Part shown: positions 8,865 to 17,623 of the stretch, in pieces
Position numbering within the stretch: the first letter of the stretch is position 1
How the letters are laid out: each line of letters begins with the position of its first letter
Source: Sphingobacteriales bacterium
Lineage (GTDB): Bacteria > Bacteroidota > Bacteroidia > Chitinophagales > CAIOSU01
Direction: 5' to 3'
Assembly: GCA_027483645.1 (NCBI GenBank)
Contig: JAIXUD010000006.1
Coordinates: 62,001-126,000, forward strand
DNA length: 64,000 nucleotides
Program-made: the position numbers and the translations under genes
The notes under the pieces: generated by a model
What the model was told of the DNA's origin: nothing
The model's database searches: none
The model's input: the letters and a program-made list of their open reading frames with translations, nothing else

Positions 8865-10682
8865 TTACAATTCGTCGCCGCGCAGCTTGCGGAAACGTTT
8901 GCGGGCTTCTACTACCAGTACACTATTTTTGTAGGTTACCAGCAAATCTTGGTAAAGCTCCATGGCTTTGGCTTTGTCGTTCAACACGGTTTCGTATAGT
9001 TCGGCAAGCATAAAGGTGGCATCGTCGCCAAGCAAATCTTCGGCATAGCTAGCCCGTATCTTATCCAAGTAAGCGGCACCGGCCACATAGTCCTTTTTGC
9101 GCAAGGCTATTTTCGCACGCATCATTACTATATCATCAGCCAAGGTATGCCCTGGGAAGATGGTGGTAATGCTGTCTAGCTTCAGCTTCGCATCCTCAAA
9201 CCTGTTTTGGAACAATAGCAGCTCAGCCTCCGCGTACTTCTGCATAGGGTATAACGTGGTATCCAAGCCCAAATTATCGGTAATAAACACCGACAGCGAA
9301 ATAGCATCATTGCTTATCAGGTGCGTGGTTGCACCTTTAAGGATGTTGAGTTGCGCCTGTGCCCATTCAAAATCGGCCATGTAGTAGCTTAGCTTAGCGT
9401 TTTTGTAGCGCGCCAATTCGCCCAGCGGCTCATCTTTCATCTCTTTATCGGCTTGAGAGTAGAGTAGGGTGGCCTCCCATACTTCGCCCTTCAGCAGGTA
9501 GTAATCACCAAGCTCAAGTTTGGCTTGATTCTTAAAGTTTTTTTCGAGAGTTGGGATGTTGATGATGGCATCAACCACCGCTATAGCCGAATCTATTTCA
9601 TGGAAATAAAACGCTTTCAGTTGCGCCTTGTCCAATATTATTTGTACAGTCTGCTTATTAATGCCAAACTCCACAATAAAGGCATTGTAGCCTTCCAGCA
9701 GTGCAGCCAAGTCAGCATCGGTATAATTAAAGCCACTGGTAACCTTGGTCTTGCGAGTAGTTAGTATTTCCTGCTTCGCCACTTGGTATAGCGAGCTCAC
9801 CGCGCCTTTGTCAATGATGTATTGATATGCTTCAATGGCCGCATCATAGTCGCCACTGCCGCTTGCTGCACGAGCCAACACTATTACGCGGCTACCGTTT
9901 TCCTTCAAGCGCTTATCCAACGCCTTCACTTGTATAAAGGCCGCACGGTAGTTGTTGCGCTGTATGTATTGCCATACCAGCATTTCGCTGTAGATAAGGT
10001 CTCCGCTTTTTTGTATTCGGCCAAGCAGCTGCAGTTGCAGCTCATCGTACCACACGTCTTCCTGTATCAAGTCTTGCAGTCGGTTCTGCACGTTTTGTAC
10101 ATCATGCAGATTGTATTTAATATAGTCCAAGTAACTTTCTACAGCCTCAGGCTTTTTGTTGAGGCGTTGGTAGAGGTCTGCAAGGTCAAAGGCAAAGAGT
10201 GTTGGGTCGCCGCCATTGCCGGTAAGCAGTTTGCGTCCGTTGAGGTAGGCTTGGGCGGCCATCTCATTTTCGCCTAAAGCCAAGAATGCATTGGCAAGGC
10301 TGCGGGTTATATTTTCGTCGGCTATTAAGCCTTTTAGGGCTTTATCGTACTCGGCTTGGCCACCGGCAATATTACCTTGTTGCTTGTACACGTAGCCCAA
10401 GTCCACCAAGTAAGTAAGGTTCTGCGGGTTCTTTTTTACGTTGCGCTTTACCACTTTTACCAAGTCTTCGTACTGTTTGGTGTTGAGCCAAGAGTTGTAC
10501 AGGTACCGGTAGTAAAGTTCCGATTGGGGATTTTTGTCGTACAGTTTTTCGAACAGCTCGGCAGCCTTTTCGTACTCACCGTTCTGGTAAAACTGTATGG
10601 CCAGGCTTTGGTCAGCATTGCCCTGGGCTTGCACCGCAGTGGCACCCGCCAGATATAACATTATTGCTAGTAACCATTTCAT
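8865..10682 (-). CDS. Periplasmic tetratricopeptide-repeat protein
   Basis: A 605-residue protein with a signal peptide (residues 1-20, ending VQAQ) and helix-turn-helix TPR units along most of its length: AIQFYQNGEYEKAAELFEKLY near 28, LVDLGYVYKQQGN near 92, AIEAYQYIIDKG near 285, and ELYETVLNDKAKAMELYQDLL near 565. It probably acts as a protein-protein scaffold in the periplasm or at the outer membrane. No enzymatic domain is visible. It is the last gene of a run with gcvH and a VanZ-like gene (51-base gap). The specific role is unknown. Confidence 0.82.
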   Translation of the reverse strand: MKWLLAIMLYLAGATAVQAQGNADQSLAIQFYQNGEYEKAAELFEKLYDKNPQSELYYRYLYNSWLNTKQYEDLVKVVKRNVKKNPQNLTYLVDLGYVYKQQGNIAGGQAEYDKALKGLIADENITRSLANAFLALGENEMAAQAYLNGRKLLTGNGGDPTLFAFDLADLYQRLNKKPEAVESYLDYIKYNLHDVQNVQNRLQDLIQEDVWYDELQLQLLGRIQKSGDLIYSEMLVWQYIQRNNYRAAFIQVKALDKRLKENGSRVIVLARAASGSGDYDAAIEAYQYIIDKGAVSSLYQVAKQEILTTRKTKVTSGFNYTDADLAALLEGYNAFIVEFGINKQTVQIILDKAQLKAFYFHEIDSAIAVVDAIINIPTLEKNFKNQAKLELGDYYLLKGEVWEATLLYSQADKEMKDEPLGELARYKNAKLSYYMADFEWAQAQLNILKGATTHLISNDAISLSVFITDNLGLDTTLYPMQKYAEAELLLFQNRFEDAKLKLDSITTIFPGHTLADDIVMMRAKIALRKKDYVAGAAYLDKIRASYAEDLLGDDATFMLAELYETVLNDKAKAMELYQDLLVTYKNSVLVVEARKRFRKLRGDEL

Positions 10683-10733
10683 TTGCCTGTATTAACGTTA
10701 GTATCGGTAAAAGTGTTGCCCATTTCAGCGCGA

Positions 10734-11135
10734 TTATTGAGCGGTTGGTTTTTTACCCAACAAGCCAGTAAACAACTTAAATATACCAAAACCAATAATA
10801 CCGCCCATAGTATTGGCCAAAATATCGAACCAATCAAACGTACGGTTAATGGCTACATACTCCTGCAAAAGCTCAATTACAGCGCCATAAACCAACACGA
10901 AACTAATGGTATACACGCCAGCAAATTGCCGAAGCCTGGGCCAATGAACTGCTTTGCTAGCCGCCAGCATCAAAAAGAGCGCCAAAAGCCAATAGCAAAA
11001 CAAATGCCCCGCCACATCAACCGGTATAAAACCGAACAGGGGCGGCGGCGGACTAAATGTATTGCCTGGAAGCAGCGACAATACCGTTACTACCACTGCC
11101 CAAACAATTGCGGGTAGGGCGTAAAGTATCTGCAT
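10734..11135 (-). CDS. VanZ-like family membrane protein
   Basis: A 133-residue integral membrane protein with four predicted membrane helices (about 4-22, 41-60, 70-90, 108-126). Between helices 3 and 4 is the family motif ELLQEYVAINRTFDWFDILANTMG, with the conserved Glu/Gln and Asp residues of VanZ-like proteins. VanZ gives low-level teicoplanin resistance in enterococci, but most Bacteroidota homologues are uncharacterised. It lies 14 bases downstream of gcvH, an arrangement I recall as common in the phylum, and is probably cotranscribed. Confidence 0.85.
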   Translation of the reverse strand: MQILYALPAIVWAVVVTVLSLLPGNTFSPPPPLFGFIPVDVAGHLFCYWLLALFLMLAASKAVHWPRLRQFAGVYTISFVLVYGAVIELLQEYVAINRTFDWFDILANTMGGIIGFGIFKLFTGLLGKKPTAQ

Positions 11136-11149
11136 AGGCGCGCGGCTGA

Positions 11150-11527
11150 TTATAGTTGTGCCTCGTAGCCAGCACTATCGAACAGGCTGTCCAATTCGCT
11201 CTTGTCAGCAAGGGCTACTTTGATCATCCAGCCTTTGCCGTATGGGTCGGTATTTACTTGCTCAGGTGCATCGTTCAGGGCGTCGTTAAACTCCAGCACT
11301 TTGCCAGAAACCGGCATAAACAGGTCGCTCACGGTTTTCACCGCCTCAACGGTACCGAAGATGGCATCTTTGTCTAGGTCGTCGCCCACGGTAGCTACGT
11401 CAACATATACAATATCGCCCAACTCGCGCTGTGCGAAATAAGAGATACCGATATAGGCTACATCGCCTTCTACACGCACCCACTCGTGCTCTTTGCTATA
11501 TTTCAGGTCAGCTGGATAGTTGCTCAT
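11150..11527 (-). CDS. gcvH: Glycine cleavage system H protein
   Basis: A 125-residue lipoyl carrier protein. It shuttles the aminomethyl group between the P and T proteins and delivers hydride to the L protein during glycine decarboxylation. The lipoylated lysine is in the [12 protein letters not shown] motif (K64). The N-terminus [14 protein letters not shown] and C-terminal GKGWMIKV are canonical. The other gcv genes are not in this window. A TATTTTTG box (11547-11554) lies about 20 bases upstream of the start. No glycine riboswitch is visible. Confidence 0.96.
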   Translation of the reverse strand: MSNYPADLKYSKEHEWVRVEGDVAYIGISYFAQRELGDIVYVDVATVGDDLDKDAIFGTVEAVKTVSDLFMPVSGKVLEFNDALNDAPEQVNTDPYGKGWMIKVALADKSELDSLFDSAGYEAQL

Positions 11528-11840
11528 TTCACTAGATTTTGAGCCTCAAAAATAACGTAAAATTTCGGGACGGCTGTTAATATTTTTGTTCGAAGCGCTA
11601 TCAATTTATTGTGCTGACAACATTTATAAAACAACCAACTTTGGAACGAGGTTTTACTCGTTTATAGTTATTGCTATTCACCTCTTGATAACAATTGATA
11701 CCATTGTAGTTGCGCACCTTCTTTATCTGTCTTTAATACATTACACCAAGTAAGTAATGCACCATAGTTCTGTTTATTGCTTACTTAATACTGCTGATTA
11801 TCAATAGTATCTTTATACAGCATTTGACTGCTGTTATATA
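11528..11840. other. Divergent intergenic region, gcvH / PP2C phosphatase
   Basis: A 313-base AT-rich gap with no ORF. It holds a TATTTTTG box on the minus strand (11547-11554, gcvH) and an imperfect inverted repeat AAGTAAGTAAT (11748-11758) / ATTGCTTACTT (11776-11786), 55 bases before the phosphatase start. The repeat could be an operator or leader hairpin; this is speculation. Confidence 0.4.
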
Positions 11841-13883
11841 GTGATAGACCGATTACAACGAAGTTCCATCCAGATTTCATCTTTTCTGGTTGGCCTTACG
11901 GGTTTTGCCTGTGCGGCCATCACTATGGGCTATTATGGCAAACCAACCCCTGCCGACAATGGCCTATGGTATTTTTACCTGCTGTGCATTTCCGCATTTT
12001 TTCTAGGTCATTTATTCTTTTTGCGTTTTTGGGTAGCAGGCGGTAAGTACAGCACAGTGGAAGACATAGTGCAATCGGTAGCTAGCTTTGCGGTACCGGC
12101 CGGCTTAATGTTAATACCAGAGATGGCAGGCATTATTACTGATTTGCCCCCTAACACCCTAACCGCTTACCGCATAGGCGAAGGCTACTTGTTTACTATT
12201 TATGTGCTGGGCAGCCTAAACCTCTATATGAGTTTGCTACTGATGCGCCGCACGGCCAACAAGAGCAAGATAATTGATGGCTTTTATGTGCTGCTTATTA
12301 TTTGCGCAGTGCTATTAGTAGTGCGCCTCCACCTACCCTATTGGGTCATTATTGCCTTCTATTTAGCTGGTGGTATAGGTGTTGCCTACCTTACTACCCG
12401 CCTTAACTGGATAAGTTTGGTTCGCAAAAATCAGAAAAGCTCCATAGCATTATGGCTAGTGGTTATTAATTTGATTAATGCACTTCTGGTATATCAATAT
12501 CTAATAAGTAGGGAAAATTTCTTTTTTTCGGTGTATGGCACGCTGCCCGAAGCCATTTATACCATTACTATTGGTTTCAGCGCCATTTATGGGCTTATGG
12601 CGCTGCTAGGCCTGCTATTCTACTTCCCTGTGGCCGATATTGTTGATCAACAAACACGCGAACTAGAAGGCTTAATGGAAATAAGCGAATCGGCACGCCA
12701 GCGCGAGAATGTAGGCCAGGTGTTCGACCGCATGTTTGCTGCCGCCATCCGTGATACTGATTCAGACGCTGGCTGGCTTTGGTACAAAGTGGATAAGCAA
12801 GATGCCGTGGTGAAAGCCAAGAACGTAAACCTGAGCAAGGTAAACAGCTTTAAAGATGCCTTGGAGCCGATTGTATATAACGGCCGGGCTGCGGAGATGC
12901 TTGATGTGCCAGAGCTGCAGGAGCACCCCACCTTATCGCCCATGAGCAATGGCTTTAAATCAATGCTGGCACTGCCGATGGTATCTAACCGCGTAGACCT
13001 GGGTATGCTGTGCCTTTTTAAAAACCAAGCCAATGCCTACGATGGGCGCATGACAGGTATGGCGAAAACCTATATAAACTTTGCCCTGAATGCCTATGAG
13101 AACCAACAGGTGCTGGAAGAAACGCTGCGCAACGAGCATGTGCTGGAGGAATATAAAATTGCCCGCCAAATACAGCAACGCTTAATACCGGCTACGCTAA
13201 CAGGGCAAAATGGCTGGCAAGCCGTCACCTTTATTGAGCCCAGTAAAGAAGTGGGCGGCGACTTTTACGACAGCTTTGTTTTGGATGAAAACCGCACTGC
13301 AATTGTGATTGGCGACGTATCGGGCAACGGGATGGCAGCGGCTCTGCACATGGCCGAAATCAAGGGTGTTTTCCACTCGCTTACGGCTTTTAACCTAGAG
13401 CCTAAGGAATTGATAGTGAGGGCAAACAATGCTATTTCGGCCTGTTTCGAGAAGAATCGGTTTGTTACCCTGCTGTATATGGTAATTGATAAAAAAGAGC
13501 GTAAATTTACTTACATAAGGGCCGGCCACTGCCCGATACTATACTATGATAGCCGGCTGCATGAAGCACACTATATTAAAGACGAGGGGCTGGGCCTGGG
13601 CATTTTGAGAGACCAAGCGTATGCGGGCCATGTGCACGTGTATGAGCAGCCCTACCAGCAAAATGACATAATAGTATTGTTTACCGATGGCATTGATGAA
13701 GCCGTAGACCCTAAAACGAAGGAGGCCTTTGGCCATGATCGTTTGAAGGCTTCGCTGGTGGAGGCAACTAGGCACGAGGTATTGGATAAGGTGATGAAAG
13801 GTATGCTAGCCGATATGCGACGGCACGTAAAAGATAACCGCGAACTGGACGATATGACCATGATATTGCTACGTTTCGGCTAA
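11841..13883 (+). CDS. Membrane GAF-PP2C (SpoIIE-type) protein phosphatase
   Basis: A 680-residue membrane phosphatase. Residues 10-260 hold about seven hydrophobic helices, residues 275-425 a GAF-like domain, then a short coiled linker (EEYKIARQIQQRLIP near 440) and a SpoIIE-type PP2C domain from about 455 to the end. PP2C metal-binding motifs are intact: GGDFYD near 471, GDVSGNGMAAA near 490, and FTDGIDEA near 617. Such enzymes dephosphorylate STAS anti-sigma-factor antagonists; the STAS and RsbW-like genes directly downstream make that the likely role. The start is GTG 11841; there is no ATG between the upstream in-frame stop and it. Confidence 0.9.
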   Translation: MIDRLQRSSIQISSFLVGLTGFACAAITMGYYGKPTPADNGLWYFYLLCISAFFLGHLFFLRFWVAGGKYSTVEDIVQSVASFAVPAGLMLIPEMAGIITDLPPNTLTAYRIGEGYLFTIYVLGSLNLYMSLLLMRRTANKSKIIDGFYVLLIICAVLLVVRLHLPYWVIIAFYLAGGIGVAYLTTRLNWISLVRKNQKSSIALWLVVINLINALLVYQYLISRENFFFSVYGTLPEAIYTITIGFSAIYGLMALLGLLFYFPVADIVDQQTRELEGLMEISESARQRENVGQVFDRMFAAAIRDTDSDAGWLWYKVDKQDAVVKAKNVNLSKVNSFKDALEPIVYNGRAAEMLDVPELQEHPTLSPMSNGFKSMLALPMVSNRVDLGMLCLFKNQANAYDGRMTGMAKTYINFALNAYENQQVLEETLRNEHVLEEYKIARQIQQRLIPATLTGQNGWQAVTFIEPSKEVGGDFYDSFVLDENRTAIVIGDVSGNGMAAALHMAEIKGVFHSLTAFNLEPKELIVRANNAISACFEKNRFVTLLYMVIDKKERKFTYIRAGHCPILYYDSRLHEAHYIKDEGLGLGILRDQAYAGHVHVYEQPYQQNDIIVLFTDGIDEAVDPKTKEAFGHDRLKASLVEATRHEVLDKVMKGMLADMRRHVKDNRELDDMTMILLRFG

Positions 13884-13939
13884 ATACCATAAAACCATTA
13901 AAACCTTTCTACCTAACCTACGTATAAAAACACAAGCTT

Positions 13940-14281
13940 ATGGAAATCATACAGCACTATGAAGACGAAATATTGACGATACAGTTAACTGGCGAACTCG
14001 ATGCGAAATCTTCAATAGACCTGGACGAAACCATTAAATTGGCACTTTTACAGGAAAAAACGCGTATTGTTATTGATTGCCAGCGATTGAATTATATTTC
14101 ATCAGCTGGTTTAGGGGTGTTCATATCGCACCTTGATGATTTGAAAGCATACGGAGGCAAGTTTGTCTTCTATGGCATGAATGGAAGTGTGTATAACGTT
14201 TTTGAGATTTTGGGGCTCCATACCATTATGGAGATAGTGAGAGATAGATTTGAGGCGCAAACGTTAATGAATGAAAGCTAA
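13940..14281 (+). CDS. STAS-domain anti-sigma-factor antagonist
   Basis: A 113-residue single-domain STAS protein (RsbV/SpoIIAA type). The phosphorylatable serine lies in NYISSAGLGVF (S54/S55), after the IVIDCQRL strand. In partner switching the unphosphorylated form sequesters the anti-sigma kinase; phosphorylation releases the kinase. It starts 56 bases after the PP2C gene and overlaps the kinase gene by 11 bases, so the three form one module. No sigma factor is encoded nearby, so the target may be something else. Confidence 0.92.
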   Translation: MEIIQHYEDEILTIQLTGELDAKSSIDLDETIKLALLQEKTRIVIDCQRLNYISSAGLGVFISHLDDLKAYGGKFVFYGMNGSVYNVFEILGLHTIMEIVRDRFEAQTLMNES

Positions 14282-14690
14282 CTTAACTACAATATGCAAT
14301 ATTGACACCCAAGAGGAGATTCGAGCTTTTCTGAACAAATTTTTCCGCGGTGTTGAAGACCTGAATGATCAAAAGCGCAACCAGATTGTGCTGGCGATTG
14401 ACGAGGCCATTGCCAACGCCATCATCCATGGCAATGATAACGATGACCAGAAATCAATTCAACTGGATATCGACATCAACTCCAAGCGTATCCACATCGA
14501 ACTGAGCGACATCGGCCTGTTCGACGAAATAATGAACAACGATAAGAAAGACAAGCACCTTAAAGAGGTGATAAAAGACAAGCAAAAAGGCGGTCTAGGC
14601 CTTAAGCTCATTTACTCCATTATGGATGTGGTGTGTTTCTACACGCAAAACAACAAGAGCTATTGCTTAATGGTGAAGTTGTTGAAATGA
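14271..14690 (+). CDS. RsbW-like anti-sigma factor / serine kinase
   Basis: A 139-residue GHKL ATPase. The N-box is DEAIANAIIHG (near 44), followed by a G1-like box SDIGLFDE and a G2 box KGGLGLKLIYSIMD. The usual DxGxG of the G1 box is DIGLF here, so the second glycine is missing; this may be functional variation. By family it phosphorylates the STAS partner encoded just upstream (11-base overlap). Its second partner, a sigma factor or other regulator, is not in the window. Confidence 0.88.
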   Translation: MKANLTTICNIDTQEEIRAFLNKFFRGVEDLNDQKRNQIVLAIDEAIANAIIHGNDNDDQKSIQLDIDINSKRIHIELSDIGLFDEIMNNDKKDKHLKEVIKDKQKGGLGLKLIYSIMDVVCFYTQNNKSYCLMVKLLK

Positions 14691-14728
14691 GTATCAAGTA
14701 GTGAGAATCAAGTATCAAGACTGCTTCA
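14691..14728. repeat. Heptamer array (AGTATCA type) ending in ACTGCTTC
   Basis: Directly after the kinase TGA: GTATCAAGTAGTGAGAATCA, then AGTATCA and AGACTGCTTC. The 7-base register differs in sequence from the GGACCAT and CTTGTGT families but joins the same ACTGCTTC core. Confidence 0.65.
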
Positions 14729-14756
14729 GTAAAAATGAAACCCTTCACAAAACAAC

Positions 14757-14981
14757 CGTCATTGCGAGGAATGAAACGAAGCTTTTCGCGAAGTTGAATG
14801 ACGCGGCTACTTTTCTCACTGCTTGCAGTAATCCCTACCCCTGAAGCATAATCCCCGCAAACCAGAGAACTAATACATAATACGTTTTATTGCAGCGGTT
14901 ACAGGCACTCACTGCCGCCTGCATGGGATTGCTTCGTCACTCAATTGCGCGAAGGGCGCAAATTCGTTCCTCGCAATGACG
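14757..14981. mobile_element. MITE-like inverted-repeat element, short copy 1
   Basis: A 225-base element starting CGTCATTGCGAGGAA and ending TTCCTCGCAATGACG, the exact reverse complement. The inner ends carry TTCGCG/CGCGAA blocks, and GGGATTGCTTCGTCAC lies at 14925. The centre has no ORF. It occupies most of the 387-base gap between the RsbW-like gene and serA. Similar ends flank 27392-27601 and the GIY-YIG gene copy at 31486-32023. Confidence 0.78.
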
Positions 14982-15077
14982 CGCGTTATGTATGTAAAAA
15001 TACGAACTTAACTCGTCCGCGTCTTCAGACGCGGATGAAACGGACATAGCGTCTCTGACGCCCACGCAACTCAGGTT

Positions 15078-16040
15078 TTACTTCCCGAAAAACGCAATCA
15101 ACTTATCCGCTACTTCTTCGCCCACGCGCTCTTGGGCTTCGTTGGTGCTGGCACCAATGTGTGGAGTTAGGGAAATATTCGGGTGCTCTAGGATGGCTTT
15201 GCTCGGCATGGGTTCATTTTCGAACACATCCAACGCTGCACCGGCTACTTTACCGCTGTTGATGGCATCTAGCAGGTCTTGCTCCACCACGGCACCGCCA
15301 CGCGCAGTGTTTATGATAAACACCCCATCTTTCATTTTATCGAAACGCTCTTTGTACAATATCGGTGGGTCGCCTTCTTTAAAGGGTACGTGCAGGGTGA
15401 TGAAATCGCTATTCGCCAATAGGTCATCGAAGTTTTCGGTGCGCATTTTTATCGCTACTTCGGCATCCTTTATCTTGAAGTAATCGATGTAGATTTTAAC
15501 TTCGGCATGGTGTAGTTTGAATGGCAATACATTCATTCCCAAGCCCAGCGCCATCCGCGCTACTGATTGGCCGATGGCTCCAAAACCGATAATACCTAAG
15601 GTTTTGCCACGCAGTTCTACCCCAGCGGCGTAGCTTTTCTTAAGCTTATTAAAGTCCGTTTCACCTTTGATGGGCATCTCGCGGTTGCTGATGTGCAGGA
15701 AGCGCGCCAAGCTAAACATGTGCGCAAACACCAGCTCCGCCACCGATTGCGAGGAGGCCAAGGGCGTGTTCAGCACGGCTTTGCCTACTGAGCGGGCATA
15801 CTCCACATCTATATTATCCATGCCTACACCTGCACGTACTATTACTTTTAGGTTGGGGCTGGCATCTATCAAATCTTTGCGTACCTTGGTTGCACTGCGC
15901 ACTACCAGTGCATCATATTCGTTCAGGCGGGTAAGCAACTGGTCTTGCGGAATAGTAGTGGTGTCCACTTGGTGGCCAGCTTTTTCAAGCATTTGCACGG
16001 CAATAGCATCTATACCGTCGTTAGCGAGTATCTTAATCAT
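15078..16040 (-). CDS. serA: D-3-phosphoglycerate dehydrogenase
   Basis: A 320-residue NAD-dependent dehydrogenase that oxidises 3-phosphoglycerate to 3-phosphohydroxypyruvate, the first step of serine synthesis. It has the catalytic domain split around the Rossmann fold (GKTLGIIGFGAIGQSVA near 143), the ARGGAVVEQ segment near 248, and the catalytic His in PHIGAST near 297. It ends shortly after, so it lacks the C-terminal ACT domain (the short, non-ACT type). serC lies upstream on the same strand but is separated by a MITE. Confidence 0.92.
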   Translation of the reverse strand: MIKILANDGIDAIAVQMLEKAGHQVDTTTIPQDQLLTRLNEYDALVVRSATKVRKDLIDASPNLKVIVRAGVGMDNIDVEYARSVGKAVLNTPLASSQSVAELVFAHMFSLARFLHISNREMPIKGETDFNKLKKSYAAGVELRGKTLGIIGFGAIGQSVARMALGLGMNVLPFKLHHAEVKIYIDYFKIKDAEVAIKMRTENFDDLLANSDFITLHVPFKEGDPPILYKERFDKMKDGVFIINTARGGAVVEQDLLDAINSGKVAGAALDVFENEPMPSKAILEHPNISLTPHIGASTNEAQERVGEEVADKLIAFFGK

Positions 16041-16078
16041 AGCGGGTAATTTGAAGATTTGGTAATTTGTAGCGCCTC

Positions 16079-16343
16079 AGAGACTGTTTAAAATTACAAA
16101 ATAAGGTACATGTTTCGGGTCCCTCACCTAGCCTCTCCCAGGGGGAGAGGGACTTGTACACCTCGCCTTCGGCTCGTTTAATGCAATTCTATTTTTAAAA
16201 TTCTAAGCAAAACTTCTTGCCGAAGGCAAGGAGGCATAAGTCCCTCTCCCCCTGGGAGAGGTTAGGTGAGGGACACATAACACCAGTCAAATCCAGATCC
16301 CAAGAAATACAACTTAGTTGTCAATATATTTTAAACAGTCTCT
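16079..16343. mobile_element. MITE with terminal inverted repeats between serC and serA
   Basis: 16-bp perfect terminal inverted repeats, AGAGACTGTTTAAAAT (16079-16094) and its complement (16328-16343). CTCAG occurs on both sides (16076-16080, 16342-16346), compatible with a 5-base target duplication that partly overlaps the ends. Inside, a 35-base inverted pair (16119-16153 and 16240-16274, one mismatch) rich in CCTCTCCC/GGGAGAGG would form a long hairpin. There is no ORF. It fills the 337-base gap between serA and serC. Confidence 0.8.
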
Positions 16344-16377
16344 CAGACGAGATGAAAATGATGCTTCAAAATTTCAA

Positions 16378-17439
16378 TCAACCATGCTTTTTAGAAAACG
16401 CCGTCATTACATCCACCAAGGCCTGTACGCTTTCTTTGCGCAGCGCATTATAGGTACTGGCGCGGAAACCACCTACTGAGCGGTGGCCTTGCAAGCCCAC
16501 GCAATCAGCCTCTTCGGTCAATTTCAAAAACTCCTTTTCCAGTTCTGGCTTGCTTAGCACGAAGGTAATATTCATTAATGAGCGGTCTTCTGTTGCGGCA
16601 ACACCTTTAAACAGTGGCAACTCATCTATAGCTTTATACAGCAATGCGGCCTTCTCGTTGTTATGCTTTTCCACCTCTTTCAGGCCACCTTGCTGCTTTA
16701 TCCAGCGGAAACTCTCCATCATAACATAGATGGGGAATACCGGCGGCGTGTTATACAGGCTCAGGTTATCTACAAAGGTTTTGTAGGCAAACATGGTGGG
16801 TATAGCACGTTTCACCTGCTCCAACCAGCTTTTGCGAATCAATACCAACGTAACGCCTGATGGCCCTAGGTTTTTTTGGGCACCAGCATATATCAGGTGG
16901 AATTTGTTGGCATCAATCTCGCGGCTATAAATGTCTGACGACATATCGGCTACTAGCGGCACATCTACATTCGGGATGTGGTGTAGCTGCGTACCGAAGA
17001 TGGTATTGTTGGTAGTTATGTGGAAGTAATCGGCATCCGCAGGTACTTGATAACCTTTAGGGATGTGGTTGTAGTTGTCGCCTTTAGAGGAAGCTACTAC
17101 ATCGGTTTGGCCGAAAAACTGGGCTTCCTTGATTGCTTTGTTGGCCCAAGTACCGGTATCAAGGTAAGCGGCTTTGTTGTTTAGGAAGTTGTAAGGCACC
17201 AAGGCAAACTGTGTACTGGCGCCGCCGGTCATAAACAGGGCTTCGTAGGCATCGCCCAAGCCATATATCTCTAATGCCGACTTGCGAGCCTCTTCAATTA
17301 CGGCATCAAAGTCTTCGCCACGGTGGCTCACTTCCAAAATAGAAAGGCCAGAACCATTGAAGTTTTTTACCGCTTCCACGGCTTTCTCAATTACAGGTGG
17401 GGGTAGAATGGCCGGCCCAGAGGTAAAATTATGTTTCAT
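16378..17439 (-). CDS. serC: Phosphoserine aminotransferase
   Basis: A 353-residue class-V PLP aminotransferase converting 3-phosphohydroxypyruvate to phosphoserine with glutamate. It starts MKHNFTSGPAILP, the usual family N-terminus. The PLP lysine is in AGAQKNLGPSG near residue 190, and the C-terminal substrate-binding GLQGHRSVGGFRAS segment is intact. Length is slightly short of 360 but typical for Bacteroidota. It was presumably part of a serC-serA operon into which the downstream MITE inserted. Confidence 0.95.
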   Translation of the reverse strand: MKHNFTSGPAILPPPVIEKAVEAVKNFNGSGLSILEVSHRGEDFDAVIEEARKSALEIYGLGDAYEALFMTGGASTQFALVPYNFLNNKAAYLDTGTWANKAIKEAQFFGQTDVVASSKGDNYNHIPKGYQVPADADYFHITTNNTIFGTQLHHIPNVDVPLVADMSSDIYSREIDANKFHLIYAGAQKNLGPSGVTLVLIRKSWLEQVKRAIPTMFAYKTFVDNLSLYNTPPVFPIYVMMESFRWIKQQGGLKEVEKHNNEKAALLYKAIDELPLFKGVAATEDRSLMNITFVLSKPELEKEFLKLTEEADCVGLQGHRSVGGFRASTYNALRKESVQALVDVMTAFSKKHG

Positions 17440-17623
17440 AGCGGATTATGATTAAAGCGCATTACTTTAGTTATACGAAGTTATCACTTTTCCCTTCAAA
17501 AAGCCCGAAAGGCTAACTATTCATTCGGGACTAATAGGATAAAAACAATGAAAAAAGGGCGCTAAATTGAAAAATTGTGTATATTTTAGTTCGTAAGATA
17601 TTGTTTCACCAATACGAGGATGT

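Noticed and set aside
9822-10277. 151-codon plus-strand ORF inside the TPR gene
   Set aside because: Antisense shadow; TPR periodicity on the minus strand is clear.
11528-11840. Glycine riboswitch upstream of gcvH
   Set aside because: No tandem aptamer-like paired elements or conserved G-rich cores are visible, and the leader is only about 20 bases after the -7 box.
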